From CAHJXG01 sp964235485 (GTDB taxonomy: Bacteria; Pseudomonadota; Alphaproteobacteria; Acetobacterales; Acetobacteraceae): a stretch of DNA of 64,000 bases. A program made the translations under genes and the position numbers. Below the pieces are notes generated by a model. That model saw only the letters and a program-made list of their open reading frames with translations, made no database searches and was not told the DNA's origin. The stretch spans positions 1 to 64,000 of the forward strand of contig CAXSAZ010000015.1 of the NCBI GenBank assembly GCA_964235485.1, written 5' to 3'. Positions 17,191 through 25,251 of this stretch are shown here, piece by piece (position 1 is the stretch's first letter; every line of letters starts with the position of its first letter).

Positions 17191-18605
17191 TGCGGCACCT
17201 GGCAAGGCTGAACGACGCGGCCGGGCGCAGATGGGCGCAGATCGGGCCGAGCTTCCTGCCCTTCGCCGACGCGGCCTCGCCCGGGCTGCCGATGGGCCGG
17301 CTGCTGCGGTTGTCGCTGTTCCAGGTCACGGTGGGCATGGCCGTCGTGCTGCTGATCGGCACGCTGAACCGGGTGATGATCGTGGAGCTGGGCGTGCCGG
17401 CCTGGCTGGTAGCGGCCATGGTGTCCCTGCCGCTGGTGTTCGCGCCGCTGCGGGCGGTGATCGGCTGGAAGTCGGACACGCACCGCTCCGTGCTGGGCTG
17501 GCGCCGGGTGCCGTATCTGTGGATGGGCACGCTGGTCCAGTTCGGCGGCCTCGCCATCATGCCGTTCGCACTGATCCTGCTGTCGGGCGACAGCCACGCG
17601 GCGCCCTGGGTCGGGCAGGCGGCGGCGGCGCTGGCCTTTCTCATGGTGGGCGCCGGGCTGCACACGACGCAGACGGTGGGCCTGGCGCTGGCGACCGACC
17701 TCGCGGAGCCGGAGTCGCACCCCAAGGTCGTGGCGCTGCTCTGCGTCATGCTGCTGCTCGGCATGGTCGTGAGCGCCGTGCTGTTCGGCGCGCTGCTCGC
17801 GGACTTCACGCAGATCAAGCTGATCCAGGTGGTGCAGGGCGCGGCGCTGGCGACGGTGGCGCTGAACGCCGTGGCGCTGTGGAAGCAGGAAGCGCGCGAT
17901 CCTTCCCGCACCGCGGCGAACCGCGAACGCCCAAGCTTTGTCGAAACCTGGCGCGCGTTCAACGCGGGCGGGCAATCGCGGCGGCGCCTGGTGGCACTCG
18001 GCTTCGGCACCGTGGCCTTCTCCATGCAGGACATTTTGCTCGAACCCTATGGCGGGCATGTGCTGCGCTTGTCGGTGGGCGCGACCACGGGGATGACGGC
18101 GCTGCTGGCGGTGGGCGGCGTGCTGGGGTTCGCGCTGGCGGCGCGGCGCCTGGGCCGGGGCGCCGACCCGTACCGCCTGGCCGGCGTGGGCGCGCTCGCC
18201 GGGCTGCTGGCGTTCACCGCGGTGGTGTTCGCCGCACCCTTCGACAGCGTGGAGCTGTTCGCGGGGGGCGTCGCGGTTATCGGCTTCGGCGCCGGGCTGT
18301 TCGCCCACTGCACGCTGACGGCGGCGATGGCGACGGCGCCGCGCGGCCAGGTCGGGCTGACGCTCGGCATCTGGGGCGCGGTGCAGGCCTCGGCCGCGGG
18401 GGGCGCCGTGGCGCTCAGCGGCCTGGTGCGCGACGGGGTTTCGGCGCTCGCGGACCGGGGCGCGCTGGGCGTCACGCTGGTTCACCCGGCCACCGGCTAC
18501 GTCGCGGTTTACGCCATCGAGATCGCCTTGCTGTTCGTGACCCTCATCGCCATCGGCCCCCTGGTCCGCCTGAACCGGTCCAGCGGGCCGGTCGCCTACG
18601 CCTAA
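17187..18605 (+). CDS. lhaA: Light-harvesting 1 assembly protein LhaA
   Basis: 472-residue PucC/LhaA-family membrane protein with about 12 hydrophobic segments. T-L-N-R-V-M-I-V-E-L near residues 58-67 and the G-W-K-S-D loop are family marks. LhaA promotes assembly of the LH1 antenna, probably handling bacteriochlorophyll delivery, and in purple bacteria it lies between bchM and puhA as here. The ATG at 17187 overlaps the bchM stop (ATGA); a second ATG at 17190 is possible. Confidence 0.95.
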   Translation: MMRHLARLNDAAGRRWAQIGPSFLPFADAASPGLPMGRLLRLSLFQVTVGMAVVLLIGTLNRVMIVELGVPAWLVAAMVSLPLVFAPLRAVIGWKSDTHRSVLGWRRVPYLWMGTLVQFGGLAIMPFALILLSGDSHAAPWVGQAAAALAFLMVGAGLHTTQTVGLALATDLAEPESHPKVVALLCVMLLLGMVVSAVLFGALLADFTQIKLIQVVQGAALATVALNAVALWKQEARDPSRTAANRERPSFVETWRAFNAGGQSRRRLVALGFGTVAFSMQDILLEPYGGHVLRLSVGATTGMTALLAVGGVLGFALAARRLGRGADPYRLAGVGALAGLLAFTAVVFAAPFDSVELFAGGVAVIGFGAGLFAHCTLTAAMATAPRGQVGLTLGIWGAVQASAAGGAVALSGLVRDGVSALADRGALGVTLVHPATGYVAVYAIEIALLFVTLIAIGPLVRLNRSSGPVAYA

Positions 18606-18646
18606 GCCGTGTTCCTTGCTCAACCCTTTGACCGCTGAGGCCCTCC

Positions 18647-19417
18647 ATGCAAACCGGCGCATTGACCAGCTACATCGACGTCGCCCAATTGGCGCTTTAT
18701 GCGTTCTGGCTGTTCTTCGCCGGGCTGATCTATTACCTGCTTCAGGAAAACAAGCGGGAAGGCTACCCGATGACACCCGGCCGCAACGGCTTCCGCGCGG
18801 AGGGCTGGCCCGGCGTGCCGTCGCCCAAGACCTTTATCCTGGCCGACGGCGACACGCGCTTGTCGCCGCGGGAGGAAAAGGCGGAACAGGTCAACGCCGT
18901 GCCCACCGCCAACTGGGATGGCGCGGCGCGGCAGCCGACCGGCGACCCGATGCTGGGCGGGATCGGCCCCGGCGCCTACGCCCAGAACCGGCCGGACGTG
19001 CCGGACCACACCTTCGACGACGCCCTGCCCAAGATCGTGCCGCTCCGCGCCGCGCCGGAGTTCTGGCTGGCGACCGAGGACCCGGACCCGCGCGGAATGC
19101 AGGTGTTCGGGGCCGACTGGGTGTATGCCGGACGGATCGTGGACGGCTGGATCGACCGGTCGGAGGTGGTGATCCGCTACTTCGAGATCGAGCTGGAAGG
19201 CAGCGGCGACCACGTCCTGCTGCCGCAGCACTACGCGCAGATCAACAAGAAGACCCGGCAGGTCAAGGTCGGTGCCATCCTGGGCGCGCATTTCCACGAC
19301 GTGCCGCGGCTGCAGAACGCCGAGACGGTCACGTTGCTTGAGGAGGAAAAGCTCGTGGGCTACTACGCCGGCGGCCTGTTGTATGCGAAGCCCACCCGGC
19401 TGGGGCCAATCCTGTGA
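18647..19417 (+). CDS. puhA: Photosynthetic reaction centre H subunit
   Basis: 256-residue H subunit, which caps the L/M core on the cytoplasmic side and shapes proton delivery to QB. One transmembrane helix at about residues 12-32 follows a short periplasmic N terminus; the rest is the beta-rich cytoplasmic domain with the motif R-S-E-V-V-I-R-Y-F-E near residue 175, where the QB-pathway acidic residue lies in Rhodobacter. The L, M and LH1 genes (puf) are not in the window. The end overlaps puhB as GTGA. Confidence 0.97.
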   Translation: MQTGALTSYIDVAQLALYAFWLFFAGLIYYLLQENKREGYPMTPGRNGFRAEGWPGVPSPKTFILADGDTRLSPREEKAEQVNAVPTANWDGAARQPTGDPMLGGIGPGAYAQNRPDVPDHTFDDALPKIVPLRAAPEFWLATEDPDPRGMQVFGADWVYAGRIVDGWIDRSEVVIRYFEIELEGSGDHVLLPQHYAQINKKTRQVKVGAILGAHFHDVPRLQNAETVTLLEEEKLVGYYAGGLLYAKPTRLGPIL

Positions 19418-20061
19418 GCGCCGCGCAGCGCCTGCCGCGCGGCCTGCCGGAGCGGCTGCCCGACGGGGAGCGGCTGCTGTGGCAAGGCGCCCCGGATTGG
19501 CGGGTGCTGGCCCGCCACGCCTTCCACCTCCGGGGCCTCGCGCTTTATTTCGGCGTGATCGTGGCGTATTGCCTCGGCTCGGCGGCGCTGGGCGGCACGC
19601 CGCTGGCCGGAGTCGCATCGGCGGCGACGCTGGCGGGCTTGGCGCTGGTGCCGATCGGCTTCCTGGCGGCCTATGCCTGGGCGGTCGGCCGGGCCACGGT
19701 TTACAGCATCACGGACCGCCGGGTGGCGATCCAATTGGGCCTGGCTTTGCCGATGACGATCAACCTGCCGTTCGCGAAGATCGAGGCGGCCTCGTTGAAG
19801 GAGCGCGCGAACGGGTTCGGCGACATATCGCTCTTGCTCAATGGCCGGGACAAGGTAGCTTACCTCGTGCTTTGGCCGCACGCCCGGCCGTGGCGCCTGG
19901 CGCGGCCGGAGCCGATGCTCCGGGCCGTTCCGGACGCCGGGCGGGTCGGGCAGTTGCTGGCACGGGCGTTGGCGGCGTCGGCCGACATGCCGGTGCCGGC
20001 GGCACCGGACGCGCAGCCGGGCCACGTGGTTGCCGGGTCGAAAGAGCCGGTGGCCGCTTAA
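19414..20061 (+). CDS. puhB: Photosynthetic complex assembly protein PuhB
   Basis: 215-residue membrane protein with two adjacent hydrophobic segments (about 40-60 and 68-92) followed by a bacterial PH-like domain (Y-S-I-T-D-R-R-V-A near residue 104). PuhB assists reaction-centre and LH1 assembly in Rhodobacter. It starts with GTG overlapping the puhA stop. The C-terminal tail is Ala/Pro-rich and probably unstructured. Confidence 0.93.
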   Translation: MSAAQRLPRGLPERLPDGERLLWQGAPDWRVLARHAFHLRGLALYFGVIVAYCLGSAALGGTPLAGVASAATLAGLALVPIGFLAAYAWAVGRATVYSITDRRVAIQLGLALPMTINLPFAKIEAASLKERANGFGDISLLLNGRDKVAYLVLWPHARPWRLARPEPMLRAVPDAGRVGQLLARALAASADMPVPAAPDAQPGHVVAGSKEPVAA

Positions 20062-20089
20062 GAAGAATGGGCTGAAAGGGAGGCTTGCC

Positions 20090-20533
20090 TTGACCACACC
20101 GTCCCCGTTCCCGCGCGCCTTGCGGTTTGGCATCTTCGCCGCCGTGGGCTTGTCGCTCGTCCTCGCGGCGACGGGCCGCATGACCCATATCGGCGCAGTG
20201 CAGGCGACGGGAACCCTGGTGGCCGCCCGCGACCTTGACTTCGCCGATGGCGTGGACGGCTCGGTGATCGTGACGGACGCGCGGGACGGGTCGCCGGTCG
20301 CCGTGTTCACCGGGGAAAGCGGCTTTCTCCGCGGCACCATGCGCGGCATGGCGCGCACGCGGAAAAGCGAGGGCATCGGGTCGCAGGACCCGTTCCGCTT
20401 GTCGGCCTGGAGCGACGGGCGCCTGACGCTCGACGACCCGGCAACCGCGCGGCACATCGAGCTACAGGCGTTCGGCTCCACCAACGTCGAGGTGTTCGCC
20501 CAGCTCCTGACGGCGCACGGAGGAACGCGATGA
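20090..20533 (+). CDS. puhC: Photosynthetic complex assembly protein PuhC
   Basis: 147-residue protein with one N-terminal membrane anchor (about residues 10-30) and a periplasmic domain, matching PuhC, which is needed for normal RC-LH1 core assembly. The start is assigned to TTG at 20090: GGGAGG lies six bases before it, there is no ATG at a sensible position, and the in-frame ATG at 20030 lies inside puhB. The stop overlaps the next ATG by four bases. Confidence 0.87.
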   Translation: MTTPSPFPRALRFGIFAAVGLSLVLAATGRMTHIGAVQATGTLVAARDLDFADGVDGSVIVTDARDGSPVAVFTGESGFLRGTMRGMARTRKSEGIGSQDPFRLSAWSDGRLTLDDPATARHIELQAFGSTNVEVFAQLLTAHGGTR

Positions 20534-20841
20534 TGAACGCGATGACCGGGGGATGGCTGCTGGGCGGCGAGACCGTCGAAGTTGAATGCGACGTCGATAT
20601 CGAGCAGACGCCGCTGTCCTTTCACGCCCACGCCGTCCCGGACGGCATCGACATCCGACCGGGAGACAGCGTGCAGGTGCACGGCGTGCCGTCCTCCATC
20701 GACTTCGGCGACGCCGTGACCTGCCGCTGCCCGGCGACCGTCACCCGCGCCGGGGCGCTGACGCGGTGGTGGACGGAGTTCACCGCCATGTTTGAACTGA
20801 CGGAACTCTACGAAGTCGGCTTCTTGCCGAAGGAGAGCTGA
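20530..20841 (+). CDS. Conserved small protein between puhC and acsF
   Basis: A 103-residue soluble, acidic protein with no signal peptide or membrane segment. The central part reads as short beta strands (V-E-V-E-C-D-V-D-I) and the C terminus L-T-E-L-Y-E-V-G-F-L-P-K resembles a conserved tail. A small uncharacterised gene sits between puhC and acsF in several purple bacterial clusters (established gene-order knowledge); no function is known. Overlap with puhC and a three-base gap to acsF show co-translation, so a role in cyclase or reaction-centre assembly is plausible. Confidence 0.8.
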   Translation: MMNAMTGGWLLGGETVEVECDVDIEQTPLSFHAHAVPDGIDIRPGDSVQVHGVPSSIDFGDAVTCRCPATVTRAGALTRWWTEFTAMFELTELYEVGFLPKES

Positions 20842-20844
20842 GCC

Positions 20845-21918
20845 ATGGCCACCCAGACCGTCGCCCGGGCCGCCCCCGCCCCCAACGAGACCACGCGCCA
20901 AGCCCAGCAGGACACGGTGCTCAGCCCGCGCTTCTACACCACCGACTTCGCCGCCATGGAGCGCATAAACGTGAGCGGCGTGCGGGCCGAGTGGGACCAG
21001 CTCATCGCGGAGCTTCGCGCCGACACCAACAAGGGCCACTTCATCCGCAACGAGAAGTTCGACGTGGACCTTTCGACCCTGCCGCCCGATTTGCGGGAGG
21101 AGTTCCTGGAATTCCTGGTCAGCTCCGTCACCGCGGAGTTCTCCGGCTGCGTGCTGTATGCCGAGATCAAGAAGCGCATCAAGCAGGGCGACATCCACGA
21201 GCTGTTCAACTTCATGACGCGGGACGAGGCGCGGCACGCCGGGTTCATCAACGACACGCTGAAGGATTTCGGCGTGGGCGTGGACCTCAGCTTCCTCACC
21301 AAGGTCAAGAAGTACACCTACTTCCGGCCCAAGTTCGTGTTCTACGCGACCTACCTGTCGGAGAAGATCGGCTACGCCCGCTACATCACCATCTTCCGCC
21401 ACCTGGAGCGCCACCCAGAGCGGATGTTCCACCCGATCTTCGGCTGGTTCGAGCAATGGTGCGCCGACGAGTTCCGCCACGGCGAGGCCTTCGCCCTGTT
21501 GATGCGTGCCGACCCCAAGGTGCTGACCGGCCTCAACAAGCTGTGGATCCGGTTCTTCCTGCTCGCGGTGTTCGCCACGATGTATGTGCGTGACCATGCG
21601 CGCCCGGTGTTCCACGCGGCGCTCGGCGTCGATCCCACCGACTACGATTTCCGGGTGTTCCGCATCACCACCGAGATTTGCAAGCAGGTGTTCCCGGTCT
21701 CGCTCGACCTCGACCACCCGGCGTTCGCCAAGGGATTGGAGCGGCTGCGCGTCATCACCGTGGCCAAGGGCGCCGCTCGGCGGCAAGGCGGCGTGGTGGG
21801 CCGGATCAAAGGCGCGGCGCTCACCGCAGCGGCGGCGGCGGCCTTCGCGCGGCTGTACCTGATCCCTGTCAAGAACAACGCGATGCCGGAGCGGGTCCGG
21901 CTCGCCCCCGCCTGGTAG
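20845..21918 (+). CDS. acsF: Mg-protoporphyrin IX monomethyl ester oxidative cyclase (aerobic)
   Basis: Oxygen-dependent di-iron cyclase (357 residues) that forms the isocyclic ring E to give divinyl-protochlorophyllide. Carboxylate and histidine iron ligands lie in T-A-E-F-S-G (about 97-102), D-E-A-R-H (127-131) and D-E-F-R-H (208-212). The oxygen-independent alternative bchE is not in the window, so ring E closure here appears to need O2. It stands between the 103-residue protein and puhE, as in other purple bacteria. Confidence 0.97.
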   Translation: MATQTVARAAPAPNETTRQAQQDTVLSPRFYTTDFAAMERINVSGVRAEWDQLIAELRADTNKGHFIRNEKFDVDLSTLPPDLREEFLEFLVSSVTAEFSGCVLYAEIKKRIKQGDIHELFNFMTRDEARHAGFINDTLKDFGVGVDLSFLTKVKKYTYFRPKFVFYATYLSEKIGYARYITIFRHLERHPERMFHPIFGWFEQWCADEFRHGEAFALLMRADPKVLTGLNKLWIRFFLLAVFATMYVRDHARPVFHAALGVDPTDYDFRVFRITTEICKQVFPVSLDLDHPAFAKGLERLRVITVAKGAARRQGGVVGRIKGAALTAAAAAAFARLYLIPVKNNAMPERVRLAPAW

Positions 21919-21929
21919 CGCCGCCCGCC

Positions 21930-22739
21930 ATGCCCTCCTGCGCCGGCCCGGCGTTCTATGCGCTGTTCGTCTGGTGGTTCAGCACCGGGCTGATCATCTG
22001 GCTGGACAACCTGCACCCCCGCACCTTCCGCTGGAGCATGTCGGGGGGCACGGTGCTGTTCGGCGTGGCGCTGTGGCAGCTTGGCGCAACGGCTTCGGAC
22101 GGCTCGGTGTGGGGCGCCTACGCCGCCTTCACCTGGGCGGTGCTGGCCTGGGGCTGGCAGGAGATGGGCTTCTTCATGGGCTACGTCACCGGCCCGCGCC
22201 GGGTCGGCAGCCCGGCGGGCGTCAGCGAGTGGCAGCGGTTCCTGCACGGCGTCAATGCCTGCCTCTACCACGAGCTTGCCATCATCGCGACCGCCGCGGC
22301 CATCGCCTATGCGACCTGGGGCGGCGTGAACCAGGTCGGGGCCTGGACGTTCTACGTGCTGTGGGCCATGCGGACCAGCGCCAAGCTCAACTTCTTCCTG
22401 GGCGTGCTGAACTTGGGCGAGCAGTTCATCCCGCCGCATCTCACCTACCTGGGAAGCTACCTGCGCCGCCGCCCGATGAACGCGCTGTTTCCGGTGTCTG
22501 TGACCCTGGGCACTGCCGGCGTCGTCGTCCTGCTTGGGCGTGCCGCCGCGCCTGAACTGGGCGACGCCACCTATGCCGGGCTGATCTTCGTGATCGCCAT
22601 CCTGGCCCTTGCGGTGATCGAGCATTGGGTCCTTATCCTACCGATACCATTTGACAAGCTGTGGAACTGGGTGCTGACGCTGCGGCGGCCCGCCATGCCG
22701 AAGGCCGAGCGCCCCCCCACCGCTGCCGCAACCTTCTGA
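21930..22739 (+). CDS. puhE: Putative photosynthetic complex assembly protein PuhE
   Basis: 269-residue polytopic membrane protein (DUF3623/PuhE) with six or seven hydrophobic segments. The motif T-S-A-K-L-N-F-F-L-G-V-L-N is near residue 149. PuhE is linked to photosynthetic complex assembly in Rhodobacter. The ATG at 21930 is the first start after the acsF stop, eleven bases away, and the ORF continues to overlap no other gene. Confidence 0.92.
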   Translation: MPSCAGPAFYALFVWWFSTGLIIWLDNLHPRTFRWSMSGGTVLFGVALWQLGATASDGSVWGAYAAFTWAVLAWGWQEMGFFMGYVTGPRRVGSPAGVSEWQRFLHGVNACLYHELAIIATAAAIAYATWGGVNQVGAWTFYVLWAMRTSAKLNFFLGVLNLGEQFIPPHLTYLGSYLRRRPMNALFPVSVTLGTAGVVVLLGRAAAPELGDATYAGLIFVIAILALAVIEHWVLILPIPFDKLWNWVLTLRRPAMPKAERPPTAAATF

Positions 22740-22754
22740 GGTTTGGAGTCTCCG

Positions 22755-23966
22755 ATGGACTACGAACGGTTCTTCCGCCGCGAGCTTGACGCCCTGCGGC
22801 AGGGCGGCAACTACCGCGTGTTCGCCGACTTGCAGCGCCGGGCCGGCGCTTTTCCGACCGCGGTCCACCTGGGCGGGCGGGCGCCGTCCGATGTGACGGT
22901 GTGGTGTTCCAACGACTACCTCGGCATGGGCCAGCATCCCCTGGTGCTTGAAGCGTCGCACGAGGCGTTGGACAAGTGCGGCGCCGGCGCCGGCGGCACC
23001 CGCAACATCGCCGGCACCAACCATTACCATGTCATGCTGGAGGAGGAGATCGCCGACCTCCACCAAGCCGAAAGCGCGCTGCTGTTCAACTCCGGCTACA
23101 TGTCGAACTGGGCGGCGCTGAGCACGCTCGGCGCGCGGCTGCCGGGCTGCGTCGTGCTTTCGGACGCGCTGAACCATGCGTCCATGATCGAGGGCATCCG
23201 GCACAGCCGGGCCGAGAAGATGGTGTTCGCCCACAACGACCCGGAGGACCTGGACCGCAAGCTGTCCCAACTCGATCCCTCGCGGCCGAAGATGGTGGTG
23301 TTCGAGAGCATCTACTCCATGGACGGCGACATCGCCCCCATCGCCGAAATCTGCGACGTGGCGGAGAAGCACGGCGCCATCACCTACCTGGACGAGGTGC
23401 ACGCGGTGGGCCTCTACGGCCCGCGCGGCGGCGGCATTGCGGAGCGGGACGGCCTGGCCCACCGCATCACGGTGACGGAGGGCACGCTGGCCAAGGGCTT
23501 CGGCGTGGTTGGCGGCTACATCGCAGGCTCCGCCGCGGTGGTGGATTTCGTGCGCAGCTTCGCGTCGGGCTTCATCTTCACCACGGCGCTGCCGCCGGCG
23601 GTGTGCGCGGGCGCGCTGGCCAGCATCCGCCACCTCAAGACGAGTTCGGCCGAGCGCGAAGGGCAGCAGCGCCGGGTGGCACAGGTGCGCGCGGCGCTGG
23701 ACGCGGCCGGGGTGCCGCACATGGACAACCCGAGCCACATCGTGCCGGTGATGGTGGGCGACGCCGCGCTGTGCAAGCACATCAGCGACCGGCTGCTGGA
23801 CCAGTACGGCGTTTACCTGCAGCCGATCAACTACCCGACCGTGCCGCGCGGCACGGAGCGGCTGCGCATCACGCCGTCGCCGCTGCACACCGATGCCGAC
23901 ATCGCCCACCTCGTCGCCTCGCTGTCGGCCATCTGGTCGGAGCTGAGCCTCAAGCGCGTCGCGTGA
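22755..23966 (+). CDS. hemA: 5-aminolevulinate synthase
   Basis: PLP-dependent enzyme of the Shemin pathway (403 residues): condenses glycine and succinyl-CoA to 5-aminolevulinate, the first tetrapyrrole precursor. The PLP lysine is Lys247 in T-L-A-K-G-F-G. The start is ATG 22755 (M-D-Y-E-R-F-F, the usual beginning), with GGAG six bases upstream; a TTG four codons earlier is less likely. Being last in the puh/acsF series ties precursor supply to pigment synthesis. A second ALA synthase elsewhere cannot be excluded. Confidence 0.97.
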   Translation: MDYERFFRRELDALRQGGNYRVFADLQRRAGAFPTAVHLGGRAPSDVTVWCSNDYLGMGQHPLVLEASHEALDKCGAGAGGTRNIAGTNHYHVMLEEEIADLHQAESALLFNSGYMSNWAALSTLGARLPGCVVLSDALNHASMIEGIRHSRAEKMVFAHNDPEDLDRKLSQLDPSRPKMVVFESIYSMDGDIAPIAEICDVAEKHGAITYLDEVHAVGLYGPRGGGIAERDGLAHRITVTEGTLAKGFGVVGGYIAGSAAVVDFVRSFASGFIFTTALPPAVCAGALASIRHLKTSSAEREGQQRRVAQVRAALDAAGVPHMDNPSHIVPVMVGDAALCKHISDRLLDQYGVYLQPINYPTVPRGTERLRITPSPLHTDADIAHLVASLSAIWSELSLKRVA

Positions 23967-24054
23967 CACGGCCGCTTGCCAAGAGCAAGTCAGACCTCAC
24001 GTCCGTATCTGATCCCGCCATGGTGACGGGACCGCAACCAGAAGGAAACCGTTG

Positions 24055-24324
24055 ATGCAAGACCGCAATGGGACGTCCCGCCGTGACATGCTGCGCACCG
24101 GGGCAATGGTCGCTGCCGGCCTCGCGGGCGTGGCCGCCGCGTCGTCCGCCCGCGCCCAGGACGAGAAGATTGCGCAGGAACTGGTGCAGTACCAGAACAC
24201 GCCCAAGGACGGCCAGGAATGCGATAAGTGCGCGCAATGGGTCGATCCGAACGCCTGCAAGATCGTGGCGGGCACGATCAACCCGAAGGGCTACTGCGTG
24301 GCCTACGCGCCCAAGGACGGCTGA
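24055..24324 (+). CDS. High-potential iron-sulfur protein (HiPIP)
   Basis: 89-residue periplasmic electron carrier. A Tat signal (S-R-R-D-M-L-R, residues 8-14, then a hydrophobic stretch and A-R-A cleavage near 34) precedes a mature part of about 55 residues. Cys56, Cys59, Cys68 and Cys81 match the four-cysteine spacing for one [4Fe-4S]3+/2+ cluster, with the family G-Y-C near the end. HiPIPs donate electrons to the reaction-centre cytochrome in several purple bacteria; its place right after hemA supports that role here. AAGGA lies eight bases before ATG. Confidence 0.94.
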   Translation: MQDRNGTSRRDMLRTGAMVAAGLAGVAAASSARAQDEKIAQELVQYQNTPKDGQECDKCAQWVDPNACKIVAGTINPKGYCVAYAPKDG

Positions 24325-24344
24325 CGCCAGCAGCCGGCCCCATC

Positions 24345-24369
24345 CCGGCGCCGGCTTGAGCGCCGGTTT
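24345..24369 (+). terminator. Probable terminator after HiPIP
   Basis: CCGGCGC (24345-24351) pairs perfectly with GCGCCGG (24360-24366) over an eight-base loop, then TTT. It closes the photosynthesis operon. An alternative stem AGCCGGC (24332-24338)/GCCGGCT (24350-24356) competes for the same bases. Confidence 0.6.
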
Positions 24370-24439
24370 CCCGTGGGAGCGATGGACAGTTGGCCCGTAG
24401 AAGCCACATGTCCTTTGCTTCCACAGGGAGTCCCCCCCC

Positions 24440-24841
24440 ATGCCGCTCGACGACACCGACCCGAACCGCCGCCGTGCCGCCCCGCGCTACAACGTCCTGG
24501 GCGGCACGCTGGAAACCTGCTCGCTCGACCCGATGACCGGCTTCACCCGCACCGGCTGCTGCGAGACCGGGCCGGAGGACGTGGGCAGCCACACCGTTTG
24601 CGCCGAGGTCACGGCAGAGTTCCTGGCCTTCAGCCGCCGCCGGGGCAACGACCTTTCGACGCCGCGGCCCGAGTACGGCTTTCCCGGCCTCAAGCCCGGC
24701 GACCGTTGGTGCCTGTGCGCGCCGCGCTGGCAGGAAGCGTTCCTGGCCGGCTGCGCGCCCCGCGTTTCCCTTCATGCGACCGAGGCGTCGGCCCTGGAAC
24801 ATTGCGCGCTGGAGGACCTGCAGCGGCACGCGACCGGGTAG
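24440..24841 (+). CDS. DUF2237 family protein
   Basis: 133-residue cytoplasmic protein matching the DUF2237 pattern: N-V-L-G-G-x-L-E-T-C near the N terminus, D-P-M-T-G-F-T-R-T-G-C-C, then V-C-A-E-V-T-A-E-F-L and C-A-P-R-W-Q-E-A. Several conserved cysteines and aromatic residues suggest metal or cofactor contact, but the function is unknown. It lies downstream of the probable HiPIP terminator with its own GGGAG site, so it is likely a separate transcript. Confidence 0.85.
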   Translation: MPLDDTDPNRRRAAPRYNVLGGTLETCSLDPMTGFTRTGCCETGPEDVGSHTVCAEVTAEFLAFSRRRGNDLSTPRPEYGFPGLKPGDRWCLCAPRWQEAFLAGCAPRVSLHATEASALEHCALEDLQRHATG

Positions 24842-24857
24842 GCCGGGCCAAGCGCCG

Positions 24858-25007
24858 TCACGCCGTTTTTCGACGCCTCGCCTCACGCGGCACAGGTTCG
24901 GGCGGCACGTAGGCCAGCGCCTCCTCCATGCGCCAGGGGTTTTCAATCGGGAACCGGCTGAGCGCGATGCCCCGTCTCCACGGGCGCCAGGCGGCGGGCC
25001 TCCGCAT
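24858..25007 (-). CDS. Small ORF or displaced C terminus (49 aa)
   Basis: ATG at 25007 opens a 49-codon frame that overlaps the 84-aa ORF in another phase. Its second half (R-F-P-I-E-N-P-W-R-M-E-E-A-L-A-Y-V-P-P) looks like genuine protein, whereas the first dozen residues are Arg/Trp-rich as in a shadow frame. A frameshift joining it to the 84-aa ORF near 24970-24985 would make a single protein of about 115 residues. No family recognised. Confidence 0.35.
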   Translation of the reverse strand: MRRPAAWRPWRRGIALSRFPIENPWRMEEALAYVPPEPVPREARRRKTA

Positions 25008-25197
25008 AGGCAGCATCATACAGGCCCGGCAGGAACGGGTGCATTCCAGGCGCCATCTCGATCAATTGCCTGGCCTCCACCTGCTGCACGGCGATGGAGT
25101 AAAGCCCGTTTCGGGTCAGCTTTTCCGGCTGCACGATCACCTTGAGCATACGCTGCAACAGGACGCCCATGCCGTGCTGCCCGGCATGGGCGTCCAT
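24943..25197 (-). CDS. Small hypothetical protein (84 aa)
   Basis: A soluble 84-residue protein with amphipathic character (M-L-K-V-I-V-Q-P-E-K-L, then Q-Q-V-E-A-R-Q-L-I-E-M-A-P) and no recognised domain. It lies 54 bases downstream of the molybdopterin oxidoreductase gene's end on the other side of a gap and is transcribed in the same direction, away from it; whether it is co-transcribed is unclear. The last ten residues may be frame-shifted (see the overlapping 49-codon frame). Confidence 0.45.
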   Translation of the reverse strand: MDAHAGQHGMGVLLQRMLKVIVQPEKLTRNGLYSIAVQQVEARQLIEMAPGMHPFLPGLYDAAYAEARRLAPVETGHRAQPVPD

Positions 25198-25251
25198 TCC
25201 GCTGCGTCTCCTGGCTTCATGTCCGCCATGTCGCCAGCATAGCAGGGCAGG

